A stretch of 64,000 bases of DNA from Saccharicrinis sp963675435 (GTDB lineage: Bacteria; Bacteroidota; Bacteroidia; Bacteroidales; Marinilabiliaceae): NCBI GenBank assembly GCA_963675435.1, contig OY776216.1:4278001-4342000 (forward strand), read 5' to 3'. Within the stretch, counting starts at the first letter, position 1. Each line of letters starts with the position of its first letter. The notes below the pieces were generated by a model. It was not told the DNA's origin. It searched no databases and worked only from the letters and a program-made list of their open reading frames with translations. Of the stretch, positions 1 to 8,624 are shown piece by piece. Position numbers and translations under genes: made by a program.

Positions 1-613
1 TTTCTTTTTTAATACTGAGAAATTCCTCATCTGCTATTTCAAACAAAGCAGACAAGCGATTGATTCTTCGTTTTAGATAATGCGGTATACTTTTTTTGTA
101 TTTAATCTTATGATCCAATATACTCCAGGCATCCTGAATAACGGTTCGTATCTGCAATTCAAATACGATCAAGCTGATGTCTTCGATAGTTTTATCTACA
201 CCTCTCTTTTTTCTTAACTTTAACTGTAGGTGAAGCCCCTTATATCCGAATTGATTTTCAGTTTCTTCAAGTAAGCCTGCTTTATCAGTCGTTTCCATAA
301 CCCGAAAGTATTTTTTTAAATTTCGTTTTATGGAAATAAAATCATCAGAATAATAACAAACCGCTCTAACACCTATTAAATCTGTAATAAAATCCTGAAT
401 CTCAAATGAGGTATTAGGATCGAGATATGGTAAATATTTTCTTTTAAACTTTTCAATACACTCATCACAAGTTTTAATTCTGAATAACACCTGATCAACC
501 TTATCAATATTCTCAATAATATTTGAAAAATGATCAATTGCCATTTGATGATAAGCAAGTTGCTGATGGTACCAGTTTTTAAACTCCGTTATTTTTTCCT
601 CTATTCGATTCAT
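1..613 (-). CDS. RelA/SpoT-domain (p)ppGpp synthetase, small alarmone synthetase type (partial)
   Basis: The reading frame opens at the ATG at 613 and stays open to the left edge, so about 204 N-terminal residues are visible and the C-terminus is missing. It carries the RelA/SpoT synthetase signatures in order: a DLIGVRAVCYY segment near residue 80, the FGYKGLHLQL segment near residue 125, and FELQIRT followed by a QDAWSILDHKIKYK segment near residues 150-175. There is no HD hydrolase domain before it, so it resembles a stand-alone synthetase that transfers pyrophosphate from ATP to GDP or GTP in the cytoplasm. It could instead be a RelA/SpoT-like toxin (toxSAS), but no antitoxin is visible on its upstream side. 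Confidence 0.8.
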   Translation of the reverse strand, partial: MNRIEEKITEFKNWYHQQLAYHQMAIDHFSNIIENIDKVDQVLFRIKTCDECIEKFKRKYLPYLDPNTSFEIQDFITDLIGVRAVCYYSDDFISIKRNLKKYFRVMETTDKAGLLEETENQFGYKGLHLQLKLRKKRGVDKTIEDISLIVFELQIRTVIQDAWSILDHKIKYKKSIPHYLKRRINRLSALFEIADEEFLSIKKE

Positions 614-726
614 ACTTTTAATTAATACGCTTTACATGAACGTGAAAGTAAATTTGAGTCACATTTTGTAATATTTTCTACTTAACAGTCCTATGTCACA
701 CATTTTGCTTAAATTACTATAATTAA

Positions 727-2070
727 TTGACATTGTGCTATTCCACATTAATTTTTAAAATTCTGAAAAAAACACCCCCTATACCGAACGACAAAAGTAG
801 CTTTTGGACTCCTTTGGACAATGCCGCCAAAATATTTCCGGCCATTAGGAGCAAGGAAAATACTACCGTAATAAGACTAACGGCCAGTTTAAAGGAGAGC
901 GTTAGAATAAGCAGCCTTATGAGAGCTGTTAAACGTGCTGAATTAAGATTTCCATATTTTAAAGTGAGTTTACATGGTGGTTTTTTCTGGTATTATCTCG
1001 AGCAAGTAAATGATTCCATAAGCATTCAACACGATAAATCAGTTGCCTGCAAAGCTTTTAATCGAAAGACAAATAATAATTTACTTATAAGAATACTTGT
1101 TCATAAAAATAAAATAAGTGTTGAATTTTCTCACATACTTACAGATGGTTATGGATTAGTAACCTTTCTTAAAAGCATACTCATCTACTATTTTCAAGAT
1201 AAAGGCCTTCTCCAGAAGAACCAAATAGATAGCTTTTATACCTCTAAAGCTGATAAAGAGGAATTTGAAGATGCGTACAACAGGTATTTTAAAGAGAACA
1301 TACCTCATGTGGTGAAACAACCAAAAGCATTTCATTTGCCTTTTCTTTTAAAGAAAAAACCGCGATTTGAGCTTTTATATGCTATCCTATCAATTCAACA
1401 AATCAAACAAAAGGCAAAAGAAAAGGGTGTCAGCATTACTGATTACCTTGTTGCGGTATATTTACTGACGCTACAAGACATCTATCATGATTATAAGAAA
1501 AATGGAATTTACTCATCAAGTAAGATAGCAAGGATTCAAGTTCCGGTAAATATTCGAAACATATACCCTACCAAATCAATGCGCAATTTTTCGCTTTTTG
1601 TGATGCCCGAAATAGACTTTCGATTAGGCAAATATACTTTTGACGAGATATTAAAAGTTGTGTATCATAAAATGCAATTAGAAACGGATGAAAAACTAAT
1701 CAGCAAAATTATTTCACGAAACGTTGCCGGGGAACGGAATTTAATTGTGAGAGGAATTCCAATTTGGCTTAAAAGCATCATTTTATATTATAAATATCAT
1801 TCACAAGGTACCAACGTGTATAGCGGTGTTTTAACAAACTTAGGAAAAGTAGAATTACCGGAACCAATTCGCAAACGAATTGATTATTTCACTATTTCAC
1901 CGCCCCCACCTAACAAAAAACTCAAAATTAATTGTGGGGTAATCGGTTATGAGGATAAGCTTACTCTAAGTTTTGGGAACATTACTAATTCCAATGAATT
2001 TGAAAGAAGATATCTTCACTTTCTTGCTCAGCAAGGTATTGATATAAGAATAACTAAAAACCATAATTAG
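727..2070 (+). CDS. Condensation/alcohol-acetyltransferase-like protein
   Basis: A 447-residue protein with the HxxxDG acyltransferase motif (HILTDG, near residue 137) of the chloramphenicol acetyltransferase/condensation superfamily. The N-terminal W.PLDNAAKIFP segment resembles alcohol acetyltransferase-like proteins that sit next to DUF6320 genes, as here (the next gene starts 3 bases after the stop). It probably moves an acyl group between a carrier or CoA and an alcohol or amine; the substrate is unknown. No ATG lies in frame before codon ~65, so the true start must be a rarer codon; the TTG at 727 is one candidate, and the first ~15 residues are doubtful. Confidence 0.65.
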   Translation: MTLCYSTLIFKILKKTPPIPNDKSSFWTPLDNAAKIFPAIRSKENTTVIRLTASLKESVRISSLMRAVKRAELRFPYFKVSLHGGFFWYYLEQVNDSISIQHDKSVACKAFNRKTNNNLLIRILVHKNKISVEFSHILTDGYGLVTFLKSILIYYFQDKGLLQKNQIDSFYTSKADKEEFEDAYNRYFKENIPHVVKQPKAFHLPFLLKKKPRFELLYAILSIQQIKQKAKEKGVSITDYLVAVYLLTLQDIYHDYKKNGIYSSSKIARIQVPVNIRNIYPTKSMRNFSLFVMPEIDFRLGKYTFDEILKVVYHKMQLETDEKLISKIISRNVAGERNLIVRGIPIWLKSIILYYKYHSQGTNVYSGVLTNLGKVELPEPIRKRIDYFTISPPPPNKKLKINCGVIGYEDKLTLSFGNITNSNEFERRYLHFLAQQGIDIRITKNHN

Positions 2071-2073
2071 TTT

Positions 2074-2796
2074 ATGAACTATTGCAAAAACTGTGGTGTA
2101 GAATTAGATGCCGATATGGTATTCTGCCCTCTATGTGGACTAAAATCGGGCGAAGAACCCATCACCTTTAATCAGCCCATGGAAAAACAGGCCAATTTTA
2201 AAGTTAGGACTTTAAATGAAATTGAGCAGCTAAGTATCACTCAAAAACTAAAGCTTTTTTGGAAGATATCGGGTATCATTTTGTTAGCCGGTATCATAAT
2301 CACACTTACAATAAATCTCATTGTAAACCACAACATCAGTTGGGCTAAGTACAATTTATTAGCTTCACTAGCCCTTTTTGCCCACATTAGTTTTGTTATG
2401 CTTTTTCGAAAAAAACCTTTTTCACTAATCATTAGCAGCTTGGCATCATTATTAGTAATGTTTTTTGCAATAGACTGTTTTAATGGAGACAGTAATTGGG
2501 GGGTAAAACTGGGAATTCCTATTGTTACATCCGTTTATGTTTTATTAATTACTGTTTTAGCTTTAGTTAGAGTGTCAAATCAAATAGGATTCAACATATT
2601 AGCCATCATTTTTATGGCCATTGCTTTATTGTTACTTTCCATTGAAATTTCAATATCCCTATATTCACATCATATAATTATACTTAACTGGAGTATTATT
2701 ACAGGTGCATCTTTAATGCCTATATCCGGATTATTGTTTTTTATACATTATAAACTCAAAAAAGGAATAGAGCTAAAGCGATTTTTTCATATTTAA
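2074..2796 (+). CDS. Zinc-ribbon membrane protein (DUF6320-like)
   Basis: 240 residues. The N-terminus MNYCKNCGVELDADMVFCPLCG holds two CxxC pairs typical of a zinc ribbon, followed after residue ~60 by about six hydrophobic segments. This layout matches DUF6320 proteins, which recur beside acyltransferase-like genes such as the one directly upstream; the two are presumably cotranscribed. Biochemical role unknown. Its stop overlaps by four bases the stop of the convergent gene on the other strand. Confidence 0.65.
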   Translation: MNYCKNCGVELDADMVFCPLCGLKSGEEPITFNQPMEKQANFKVRTLNEIEQLSITQKLKLFWKISGIILLAGIIITLTINLIVNHNISWAKYNLLASLALFAHISFVMLFRKKPFSLIISSLASLLVMFFAIDCFNGDSNWGVKLGIPIVTSVYVLLITVLALVRVSNQIGFNILAIIFMAIALLLLSIEISISLYSHHIIILNWSIITGASLMPISGLLFFIHYKLKKGIELKRFFHI

Positions 2797-3416
2797 AATC
2801 CTAAAAACAACTCGCTCCATAGATTACGCTCCAATACAAAATAGAGCAAAAAAGTAGCCACCCAGCCATGAGTGATACCAATGGCCATAAGGTTACGCCA
2901 TTTTAAGTAAACTGAAGCTAACACCAATTCAAGGCAAAAAGTGTAAATCATCAGAAAAAAATTGGGGTAATGAACTATACCAAATAAAATTGACACAATT
3001 ATAACCCAAAGAAAAGTATTGGCTTTTCCATTAAAAGCTTTGACCAGGTTAATTAAAATAACCTCAAGCATAATAAATTGTTGAATAATGCCCCAAAGCG
3101 GATACAAAAGTAGAACTAATAAAATGTACCAGGTGATATTGGAGGTACTATTATTGGAGGCATAAAGCACACATGCCATACTATTGAAAAGTATAACAGA
3201 CAATAAAACTAATATAGCAGGTTTAAGATTGTGTAATTTAAATGCTTCCAACCCATTGGCACTTCTTCTATGTAACAATATATACCCTATCCAAAAAATA
3301 GAAATAGCAAGGATATATACACTTCGCATATGCAACCAGTCTATCAATAAAAATTTTGAAACAGCTGTTATTAGCACAGCAATAATTTCAAAATTCTTTT
3401 GCTCTAAATTTTTCAA
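2793..3416 (-). CDS. CPBP-like intramembrane protein with altered active-site motif
   Basis: 207 residues with about six transmembrane segments. FGIVH near residue 145 and GITHGW near residue 175 fit motifs 2 and 3 of the CPBP (Abi/Rce1-like) glutamic intramembrane proteases. The expected EExxxR motif 1 appears as QQFIMLE, so the paired glutamates are replaced by glutamines. It is either a divergent protease or a catalytically dead family member. It stands alone, convergent with the DUF6320 gene. Confidence 0.5.
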   Translation of the reverse strand: MKNLEQKNFEIIAVLITAVSKFLLIDWLHMRSVYILAISIFWIGYILLHRRSANGLEAFKLHNLKPAILVLLSVILFNSMACVLYASNNSTSNITWYILLVLLLYPLWGIIQQFIMLEVILINLVKAFNGKANTFLWVIIVSILFGIVHYPNFFLMIYTFCLELVLASVYLKWRNLMAIGITHGWVATFLLYFVLERNLWSELFLGF

Positions 3417-3439
3417 TTATAATTACGTTTTTGACTTCG

Positions 3440-3736
3440 TTATAATTTGTCGTTTCCCCCATAGAAGTCAGCCTTATTAGGCCCTTTTTCCATTGTTAGA
3501 AAATCCCAAACCTCATTTAATATTTGTCTTTCTTCCATTTTTGATAATTTATTTCCTTCAATATATTGTACCTCAGCAACATTCTGAAAGAACTTATCAA
3601 AATCAGTATAATACCCTTCTACACTTAAAAAGCGCACAAATATTCTAGGGTAGCTTAATTTAATTACAAACTCATAATCAGGAAAAAACAACTTATTTGA
3701 CCCTAAATAGTAATTCTTAAATTTATTTGGTATCAT
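3440..3736 (-). CDS. Small hypothetical protein
   Basis: 98 residues, no signal peptide or membrane segment, rich in aromatic and charged residues. I do not recognise the family. It lies 24 bases upstream of the CPBP-like gene on the same strand, so the two may be cotranscribed. The ordinary amino-acid composition and the ATG start argue for a real gene, but nothing shows its role. Confidence 0.45.
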   Translation of the reverse strand: MIPNKFKNYYLGSNKLFFPDYEFVIKLSYPRIFVRFLSVEGYYTDFDKFFQNVAEVQYIEGNKLSKMEERQILNEVWDFLTMEKGPNKADFYGGNDKL

Positions 3737-3825
3737 ATTCTACAAATTAATAACCATTACATTTCCAACATAAACCTCTCCTATTTGAGCAATTGAGTAA
3801 CATTCCAACATTACAAATAGCTTTT

Positions 3826-4644
3826 TTATAAACTTGGTATTGTAAACTTAAACTCACTACCCATACCAATAGTACTTTCAACCCAGATTTGCCCTCCTTC
3901 AATCTCAACTAATTCTTTACAAAGCAACAATCCAAACCCCGTCCCATTTTCGTTTGCAGTACCTTGCACAGAGTTTACCCCTTCTAATTTGAAAATATTC
4001 TTAAGTGTTTTTTCATTTAATCCCACCCCATTATCTTTTACAGAGATCTCTATAAATTCATTTTTCAATTGGGCAGAAACATCAATACACCCTTTCATAT
4101 TTGAAAACTTAATGGCATTATTGAGTAGATTTCTAAAGATGGTGCCAACCATATTACTATCAACAAAAGCAAAAATATTTACTGCGATACAATTATTAAC
4201 ATTAATGTCTTTTTGCTGAGCAGTTAAGTTAGTTGTCAATATGGCTTCGGATAATAACTCCGAAACATTTACTTCCTTAGGATTGATTGATAGCTTTTCA
4301 CTATCTAAACTTAACCATTCCGTAAGATTTACAAGCAATTCAAACGACACATTGGTAGTTCCATACAAAACATTTAAAAAATCCTCAATTTCAATTGGAT
4401 CATAGTCATTATAATTACTAAGTAACAATTCCAAAATACCAAGAATACTATTAAAGGGATTACGCAATTCATGTGCTATTATCCTATAAAACTTATCTTT
4501 TGTTTTTATCAGCTCTATTAATTCCCTGGTTCTTTGCTCAACAATTTTTTCAATCCCCTCTTGTTGTCTTTTGATTATACTTTGTAATTCAGCATTTTTC
4601 TGCTCTAAGTGTTGTATGTAGTTTTCACTAGATATCATTTTCAT
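3826..4644 (-). CDS. Cytosolic sensor histidine kinase
   Basis: 272 residues. A coiled-coil-like N-terminus (residues ~5-50) leads into a dimerisation/phosphoacceptor segment with the H-box IIAHELRNPFNSILG near residue 57. The ATPase domain then shows the N-box NLLNNAIKFS, the G1 box DNGVGL and a G2 box GTGFGLLLCKELVEIEGG. There is no transmembrane segment or obvious sensor domain, so it probably depends on a partner for its signal. No response regulator is adjacent. It would autophosphorylate on the H-box histidine. Confidence 0.85.
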   Translation of the reverse strand: MKMISSENYIQHLEQKNAELQSIIKRQQEGIEKIVEQRTRELIELIKTKDKFYRIIAHELRNPFNSILGILELLLSNYNDYDPIEIEDFLNVLYGTTNVSFELLVNLTEWLSLDSEKLSINPKEVNVSELLSEAILTTNLTAQQKDINVNNCIAVNIFAFVDSNMVGTIFRNLLNNAIKFSNMKGCIDVSAQLKNEFIEISVKDNGVGLNEKTLKNIFKLEGVNSVQGTANENGTGFGLLLCKELVEIEGGQIWVESTIGMGSEFKFTIPSL

Positions 4645-5170
4645 TGCACCCTTTCAATTTTTTATCTTGAATTAGATAAGAACTATAAGTTACGGTAATC
4701 CTGATCTGATTACAATTAAAACTGAGAACTTTTTGAAAATCAAACAATTTTAACATAAACAAAAAAAAGATCCTTGCATTAGAACTTGAATTTCATAACG
4801 TATAAAATACATAAAATAGATAAGTAATAAGCTACTAAATCAATGAAGTAGTTTATAGTAAAATTTTAATCTTGATGCTAGTGATTATTTTTAGGTTCGG
4901 TTCCTTTTTGCTACTTTATGAGGGAAATGAGTTCTTTAAAACACATTTGAAATGGTTTTTTTTAGCCAATTTTGATAGACTTACAGAATACTTTATAAAG
5001 TAAATTAGTAAAATATTGAGGATAGGGCACTTAAAGCAAATTTTCTATTCCTTCTCTCCGCTTACGACTGCTGATGCAGTTCAATGCAAAGGGGGGCGTT
5101 TTTATTTTATCTAATTCCTATTTCACAAAACATAACTTATTGCTAAAGCGGAGAAACTCCGCAAACATTC
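4645..5170. other. Intergenic stretch without a gene
   Basis: AT-rich DNA upstream of the histidine kinase. I see no open frame with family resemblance and no strong hairpin apart from short GC-richer patches around 5050-5165 next to the transposase relic. Confidence 0.4.
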
Positions 5171-5590
5171 TCACAGATCCGTCATATTATCACTTAAAAC
5201 CGATCCTATAATTTTACGATCTAATAAATCCATAGCAATAGTTAAAATAAGCCACCCTTGCCTGGTATTAAAATAATTTATATCAGATACGAATGTCTTG
5301 AGTCTGTTGTTGTCACCTTATATTTCTTTTTTACAATGATTTTAAGTCCTTATGCTTGTATTATTCTTGCAACTCTTGGCCGAGAAACTCTAATGCCTCT
5401 TGTTTATAATTCTATGGTTATACTAGGACTTCCATAACGCCCCTTACTATCCAGATATATAGATCTAATTTCTTTTTAATCGGTTTCTAATGCTTGTGTT
5501 GTTTGAGGGTTCTCGATTTAACCAATCACAATAACTACTTCTATAAACACCTAATTCTATGCATATTGGAACTACTATGTTTACCCAAAT
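5171..5590 (-). pseudogene. IS3-family transposase (OrfB) relic
   Basis: Conceptual translation of the minus strand with frame jumps and stops gives consecutive IS3 OrfB pieces: LGVYRSSYCDWLNREPS, then a GIRVSRPRVARII helix-turn-helix-like stretch, LKIIVKKKYK, and SDINYFNTRQGWLILTIAMD with DRKIIGSVLSDNMT. These match the pre-catalytic region and the first part of the DDE core (the first D lies in the SDINY segment). Several stops interrupt it and the C-terminal half is absent. It is a dead fragment. Confidence 0.75.
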
Positions 5591-5927
5591 ACAAAGTTAA
5601 GCCACATTTTTACTTAACACAGTTCCTTACTCTTCAGGTGATAAGTATTGACTCAACCGATGCTTCTTCAGCTTACTACCTAAATCTACAAGGATATCAT
5701 TATTTAATAATAAATCGTATTTTCATTGGCAATATATTGCTTATTAAATCCTAATATATAACTTAAATTAGAGCTGTCCTATACGTTTTTCAAATTGGTG
5801 AATCAGAATGAAAAAATTACGCTTTAGTACAGTGCTGAGATTTTATTAACATTTTATTTAGGTTATTTTCATTATTATAGATTTTTTTCTTTAATAATTA
5901 TACTACATTTGTCTCCATAAAATCGTG
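5591..5927. other. Intergenic stretch, probably holding the promoter for the riboswitch leader
   Basis: AT-rich. The segment 5871-5920 directly before the aptamer is the likely promoter zone for the 6226 gene. I cannot place the promoter elements with certainty and see no gene. Confidence 0.35.
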
Positions 5928-6083
5928 TTAAGATACCTGCATAAGGTTTAATAGGGAATCATGTGAAAATCATGAGCTGACGCGCAACTGTAAGCACAGC
6001 AAGGTTTTTACCATAAAGCCATTGTTATTATAGAAATAATGAGAAGGCGGTAAAAATTGTGTAAGCCAGGAGACCTGTCTTAA
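5928..6083 (+). promoter_or_regulatory. Cobalamin riboswitch 1
   Basis: Contains the conserved cobalamin-aptamer blocks in order: GGGAATCATGTGAAAATC, GACGCGCAACTGTAA, and the B12 box AGCCAGGAGACCTG at about 6064-6077. P1 can form between TTAAGA (5928-5933) and TCTTAA (6078-6083). It sits 140 bases upstream of the metallo-hydrolase gene. In the known class, cobalamin binding lowers expression, so the downstream gene should be induced when B12 is scarce. Confidence 0.95.
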
Positions 6084-6225
6084 GAAATTAATTAGCAATA
6101 CTCGCGTAATAGTATTTGTGAATTGTAACTACAGCACTCAACTGTAGTAATAATGCTGTATACTATAGTATTGTGTTAATTAATTTCATGATTTAAATGT
6201 ATTTGTAGATTAAATATTTTTAAAT
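6084..6225 (+). promoter_or_regulatory. Riboswitch 1 expression platform with long inverted repeat
   Basis: GAAATTAATTAGCAATACT just after the aptamer can pair with AGTATTGTGTTAATTAATTTC before the start codon, enclosing a CTACAG/CTGTAG hairpin. There is no T-run typical of a terminator, so control may act on translation initiation; this is inference. Confidence 0.5.
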
Positions 6226-7029
6226 ATGAAGTTATATATTTTGAACACAGGTTACCTCGAGACCGATAAGAATAATGTTGAAGCCTGTGCTATTGTAGGA
6301 ACAAAAAACTCTCCTAATGTACAGAATGAGTGGATTAAACTTCCGGTAATGAGCTTTTTAATTGAAGTTAATGGTGAATACATTTTGTACGATACAGGAA
6401 GTCACCCAGATGCAATGAACGGATATTGGCCCAATAACCTTCAACAAATCTATCCATTATATCAAGCTAAAGAAGAGCGATTAGAGAATCAACTTGCTTT
6501 GTGTGGAATTACGCCAAAGGATATAAGCAAAGTAGTTGTTTCACATCTACATTTAGATCATGCAGGCAACCTTCACTTATTTGAACATGCCGACATTTAT
6601 GTACCCAAGGCTGACTTTATACATGCTCAAACTCAAGTGCGTTTAAACCCCAATCCTGCAACTCACGGAGGATACATTAAAGGAGATTTAGATGTAATTG
6701 CCAAACAATATCATTTAGTGGAAGATGATTTTGAATTATTAGAAGGTATCGAAATTATAAACCTTCCAGGTCACACTCCTGGTTTATTAGGTTTAGTTAT
6801 CCATTTAAAAAATGAAGGAACTTTTATTTTACCACAAGACTGTGTTTATACGCAAACAATTTATGGTCCGCCAGCTAAAGCTTCCGGATTATTATATGAT
6901 AGTTTAAGCTACTTTAAGTCGATCAAAAAAGTTCGTGAGATTGAAAAGAAATACAATGCCAATGTAATTTTTGCACATGATTACGATTTTTTCCAGACTT
7001 TAAAATGTGCTCCACTTTTTTACCAATAG
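6226..7029 (+). CDS. Metallo-beta-lactamase-fold hydrolase, N-acyl homoserine lactonase-like
   Basis: 267 residues with the di-zinc signature HLHLDHAG (HxHxDH) near residue 107, a later NLPGHTPG histidine, the PQDC aspartate and a FAHDYDFF histidine. The overall pattern resembles AhlD/AiiA-like members. The cytosolic enzyme would hydrolyse a lactone or thioester. Riboswitch control and the neighbouring 4hbD-sucD genes make a metabolic substrate, for example a lactone or CoA ester of a 4-hydroxy acid, at least as likely as a quorum-sensing signal; that is inference. The ATG at 6226 is the only sensible start. Confidence 0.8.
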   Translation: MKLYILNTGYLETDKNNVEACAIVGTKNSPNVQNEWIKLPVMSFLIEVNGEYILYDTGSHPDAMNGYWPNNLQQIYPLYQAKEERLENQLALCGITPKDISKVVVSHLHLDHAGNLHLFEHADIYVPKADFIHAQTQVRLNPNPATHGGYIKGDLDVIAKQYHLVEDDFELLEGIEIINLPGHTPGLLGLVIHLKNEGTFILPQDCVYTQTIYGPPAKASGLLYDSLSYFKSIKKVREIEKKYNANVIFAHDYDFFQTLKCAPLFYQ

Positions 7030-7069
7030 CATTACAATCAACCAACATTATTTATTATACTTCTACCTA

Positions 7070-7186
7070 TTAAGGTGCTTTCCGTAAGAAAGAGAATAGG
7101 GAACCATGTGAGAATCATGGGCTGACGCGCAACTGTAAGCTTTGACTTTAAACACTTATCAAAGTGAGCCAGGAGACCTGCCTTAA
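7070..7186 (+). promoter_or_regulatory. Cobalamin riboswitch 2
   Basis: A compact aptamer: GGGAACCATGTGAGAATC, GGGCTGACGCGCAACTGTAA, then the B12 box GAGCCAGGAGACCTGCC. P1 pairs TTAAGG (7070-7075) with CCTTAA (7181-7186). It lies about 300 bases upstream of 4hbD and presumably governs 4hbD-sucD separately from the hydrolase gene. Confidence 0.95.
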
Positions 7187-7482
7187 TAAAAAATCTAAAC
7201 TCCCTATTAGTAATAGTTTAGAAAGAAGTTCATTAAAAACCATTAAAATGAACACAGTAAGCACCTGTTTTACGCGACATAAACAGGGTTTTAATTGTAA
7301 GAAAACAAGCAATAAAAACTCAAAGGTACTACCAAAGTATTTTAAACTAATCAGAGTAAGCGCCAGCGGCTAAACAATTATCGCAAAACTCTCACTATCT
7401 AATTATTAGATGAGTTCCAACAATTCATCCTAGGATTGTTATATCCAAATTCAAGTATAATGAACATAAAGACATTCAACTT
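7187..7482 (+). promoter_or_regulatory. Long leader between riboswitch 2 and 4hbD with a candidate terminator hairpin
   Basis: About 300 untranslated bases. CCTGTTT (7264-7270) and AAACAGG (7281-7287) form a hairpin followed by a short T-rich run, a plausible intrinsic terminator for the riboswitch off-state. A short open frame of about 69 codons crosses the aptamer and leader; I treat it as non-coding. Confidence 0.45.
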
Positions 7483-8595
7483 ATGGAGTTTAAATTAAAA
7501 ACACAAATTCATCAATTTAGCAAGTTCGCAAGCTTTGCTGAAGCGTTTAAGCTATCCAATAAAGATCTCATTATAACCAATGAGTTTCTTTATATCCCAT
7601 TTATGAAATCGCTCAACTTACCCTGTCATTATATTATGCAGGAGAAATATGGAAGTGGTGAACCATCAGACGAAATGATGAACGCTATTTTAAAGGAAAG
7701 TAAGAAAATAGAGTTCAATCGAATTATTGCAGTAGGTGGTGGAACCATTATCGACATTTCTAAATTATTTGTTCTAAAAGGATTAACCAACGTTACAGAG
7801 GCTTTTGAACAAAAAATCGATTTAGAAAAGGAAAAAGAGTTGATTATAATCCCTACTACCTGCGGTACAGGAAGCGAAGTAACCAATATTTCAATTGCTG
7901 AAATCAAATCAAAAAACACAAAAATGGGATTGGCTGATGATACCATATTAGCCGATTATGCTGTACTTATTCCAGAGTTACTAAAAAGCCTACCTTTTCA
8001 GTTTTTTGCCACTAGTGCAATCGATGCCTTAATACATGCTGCAGAATCATATTTATCACCAAAAGCTAATACTTATACCGAATTATACAGTATCAAAGCA
8101 ATTGAAATGATTCTGGAAACATTTAAAGGAATAGCTAAGCATGGCGAAGATTACCGATTAGAGAAATTAGAAGAAATGTTGGTAGCCAGCAACTTCGCAG
8201 GAATAGCCTTTGGAAATGCAGGTGTAGGTGCTGTTCATGCCCTTTCGTATCCTTTAGGTGGTGCGTACCATGTACCTCATGGTGAAGCTAATTTTCAATT
8301 TTTTACGGCTATTTTTAAAGTATATCAATCGAAAAATGCATCGGGAAAAATTGCTGATTTAAATAATACTATGGCCAAAATTTTGAATACTTCAACCGAA
8401 AGTGTTTACGACGAAATAGACGCTTTACTAAATAAGCTAATCGAAAAGAAACCTTTAAAATCTTACGGTATGAAAGAAAGCGAAATTGCCACTTTTAGCC
8501 AAAATGTCATCGATGGTCAGCAACGTTTACTGGCCAACAACTATGTTGCTATTTCTCAAAAAGAAGTGGAAGAAATATACGAAAGTGTTTACTAA
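7483..8595 (+). CDS. 4hbD: 4-hydroxybutyrate dehydrogenase (iron-containing alcohol dehydrogenase family)
   Basis: 370 residues of the class III iron-dependent alcohol dehydrogenases. The VGGGTIIDISK nucleotide-binding loop lies near residue 84. Metal-ligand segments SAIDALIHAAESY and GVGAVHALSYPLGG..HVPHGE follow. The N-terminal ITNEFLYIPFMKSLNLPCH and MQEKYGSGEPSDEMMN stretches closely resemble what I recall of the Porphyromonas enzyme that reduces succinate semialdehyde to 4-hydroxybutyrate with NAD(P)H. It is followed 29 bases later by sucD, which makes that semialdehyde, and lies behind riboswitch 2. Confidence 0.85.
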   Translation: MEFKLKTQIHQFSKFASFAEAFKLSNKDLIITNEFLYIPFMKSLNLPCHYIMQEKYGSGEPSDEMMNAILKESKKIEFNRIIAVGGGTIIDISKLFVLKGLTNVTEAFEQKIDLEKEKELIIIPTTCGTGSEVTNISIAEIKSKNTKMGLADDTILADYAVLIPELLKSLPFQFFATSAIDALIHAAESYLSPKANTYTELYSIKAIEMILETFKGIAKHGEDYRLEKLEEMLVASNFAGIAFGNAGVGAVHALSYPLGGAYHVPHGEANFQFFTAIFKVYQSKNASGKIADLNNTMAKILNTSTESVYDEIDALLNKLIEKKPLKSYGMKESEIATFSQNVIDGQQRLLANNYVAISQKEVEEIYESVY

Positions 8596-8624
8596 CAAAA
8601 ATTATAATCTTAACATAAATTAAT

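Noticed and set aside
5494..5754. Open frame of 86 codons on the plus strand
   Set aside because: It lies antisense to and beside the IS3 transposase relic, has no family resemblance and no plausible start context.
7164..7373. 69-codon frame after riboswitch 2
   Set aside because: It starts inside the conserved B12 box of the aptamer and runs through the leader hairpin, so it is structural RNA rather than a gene.
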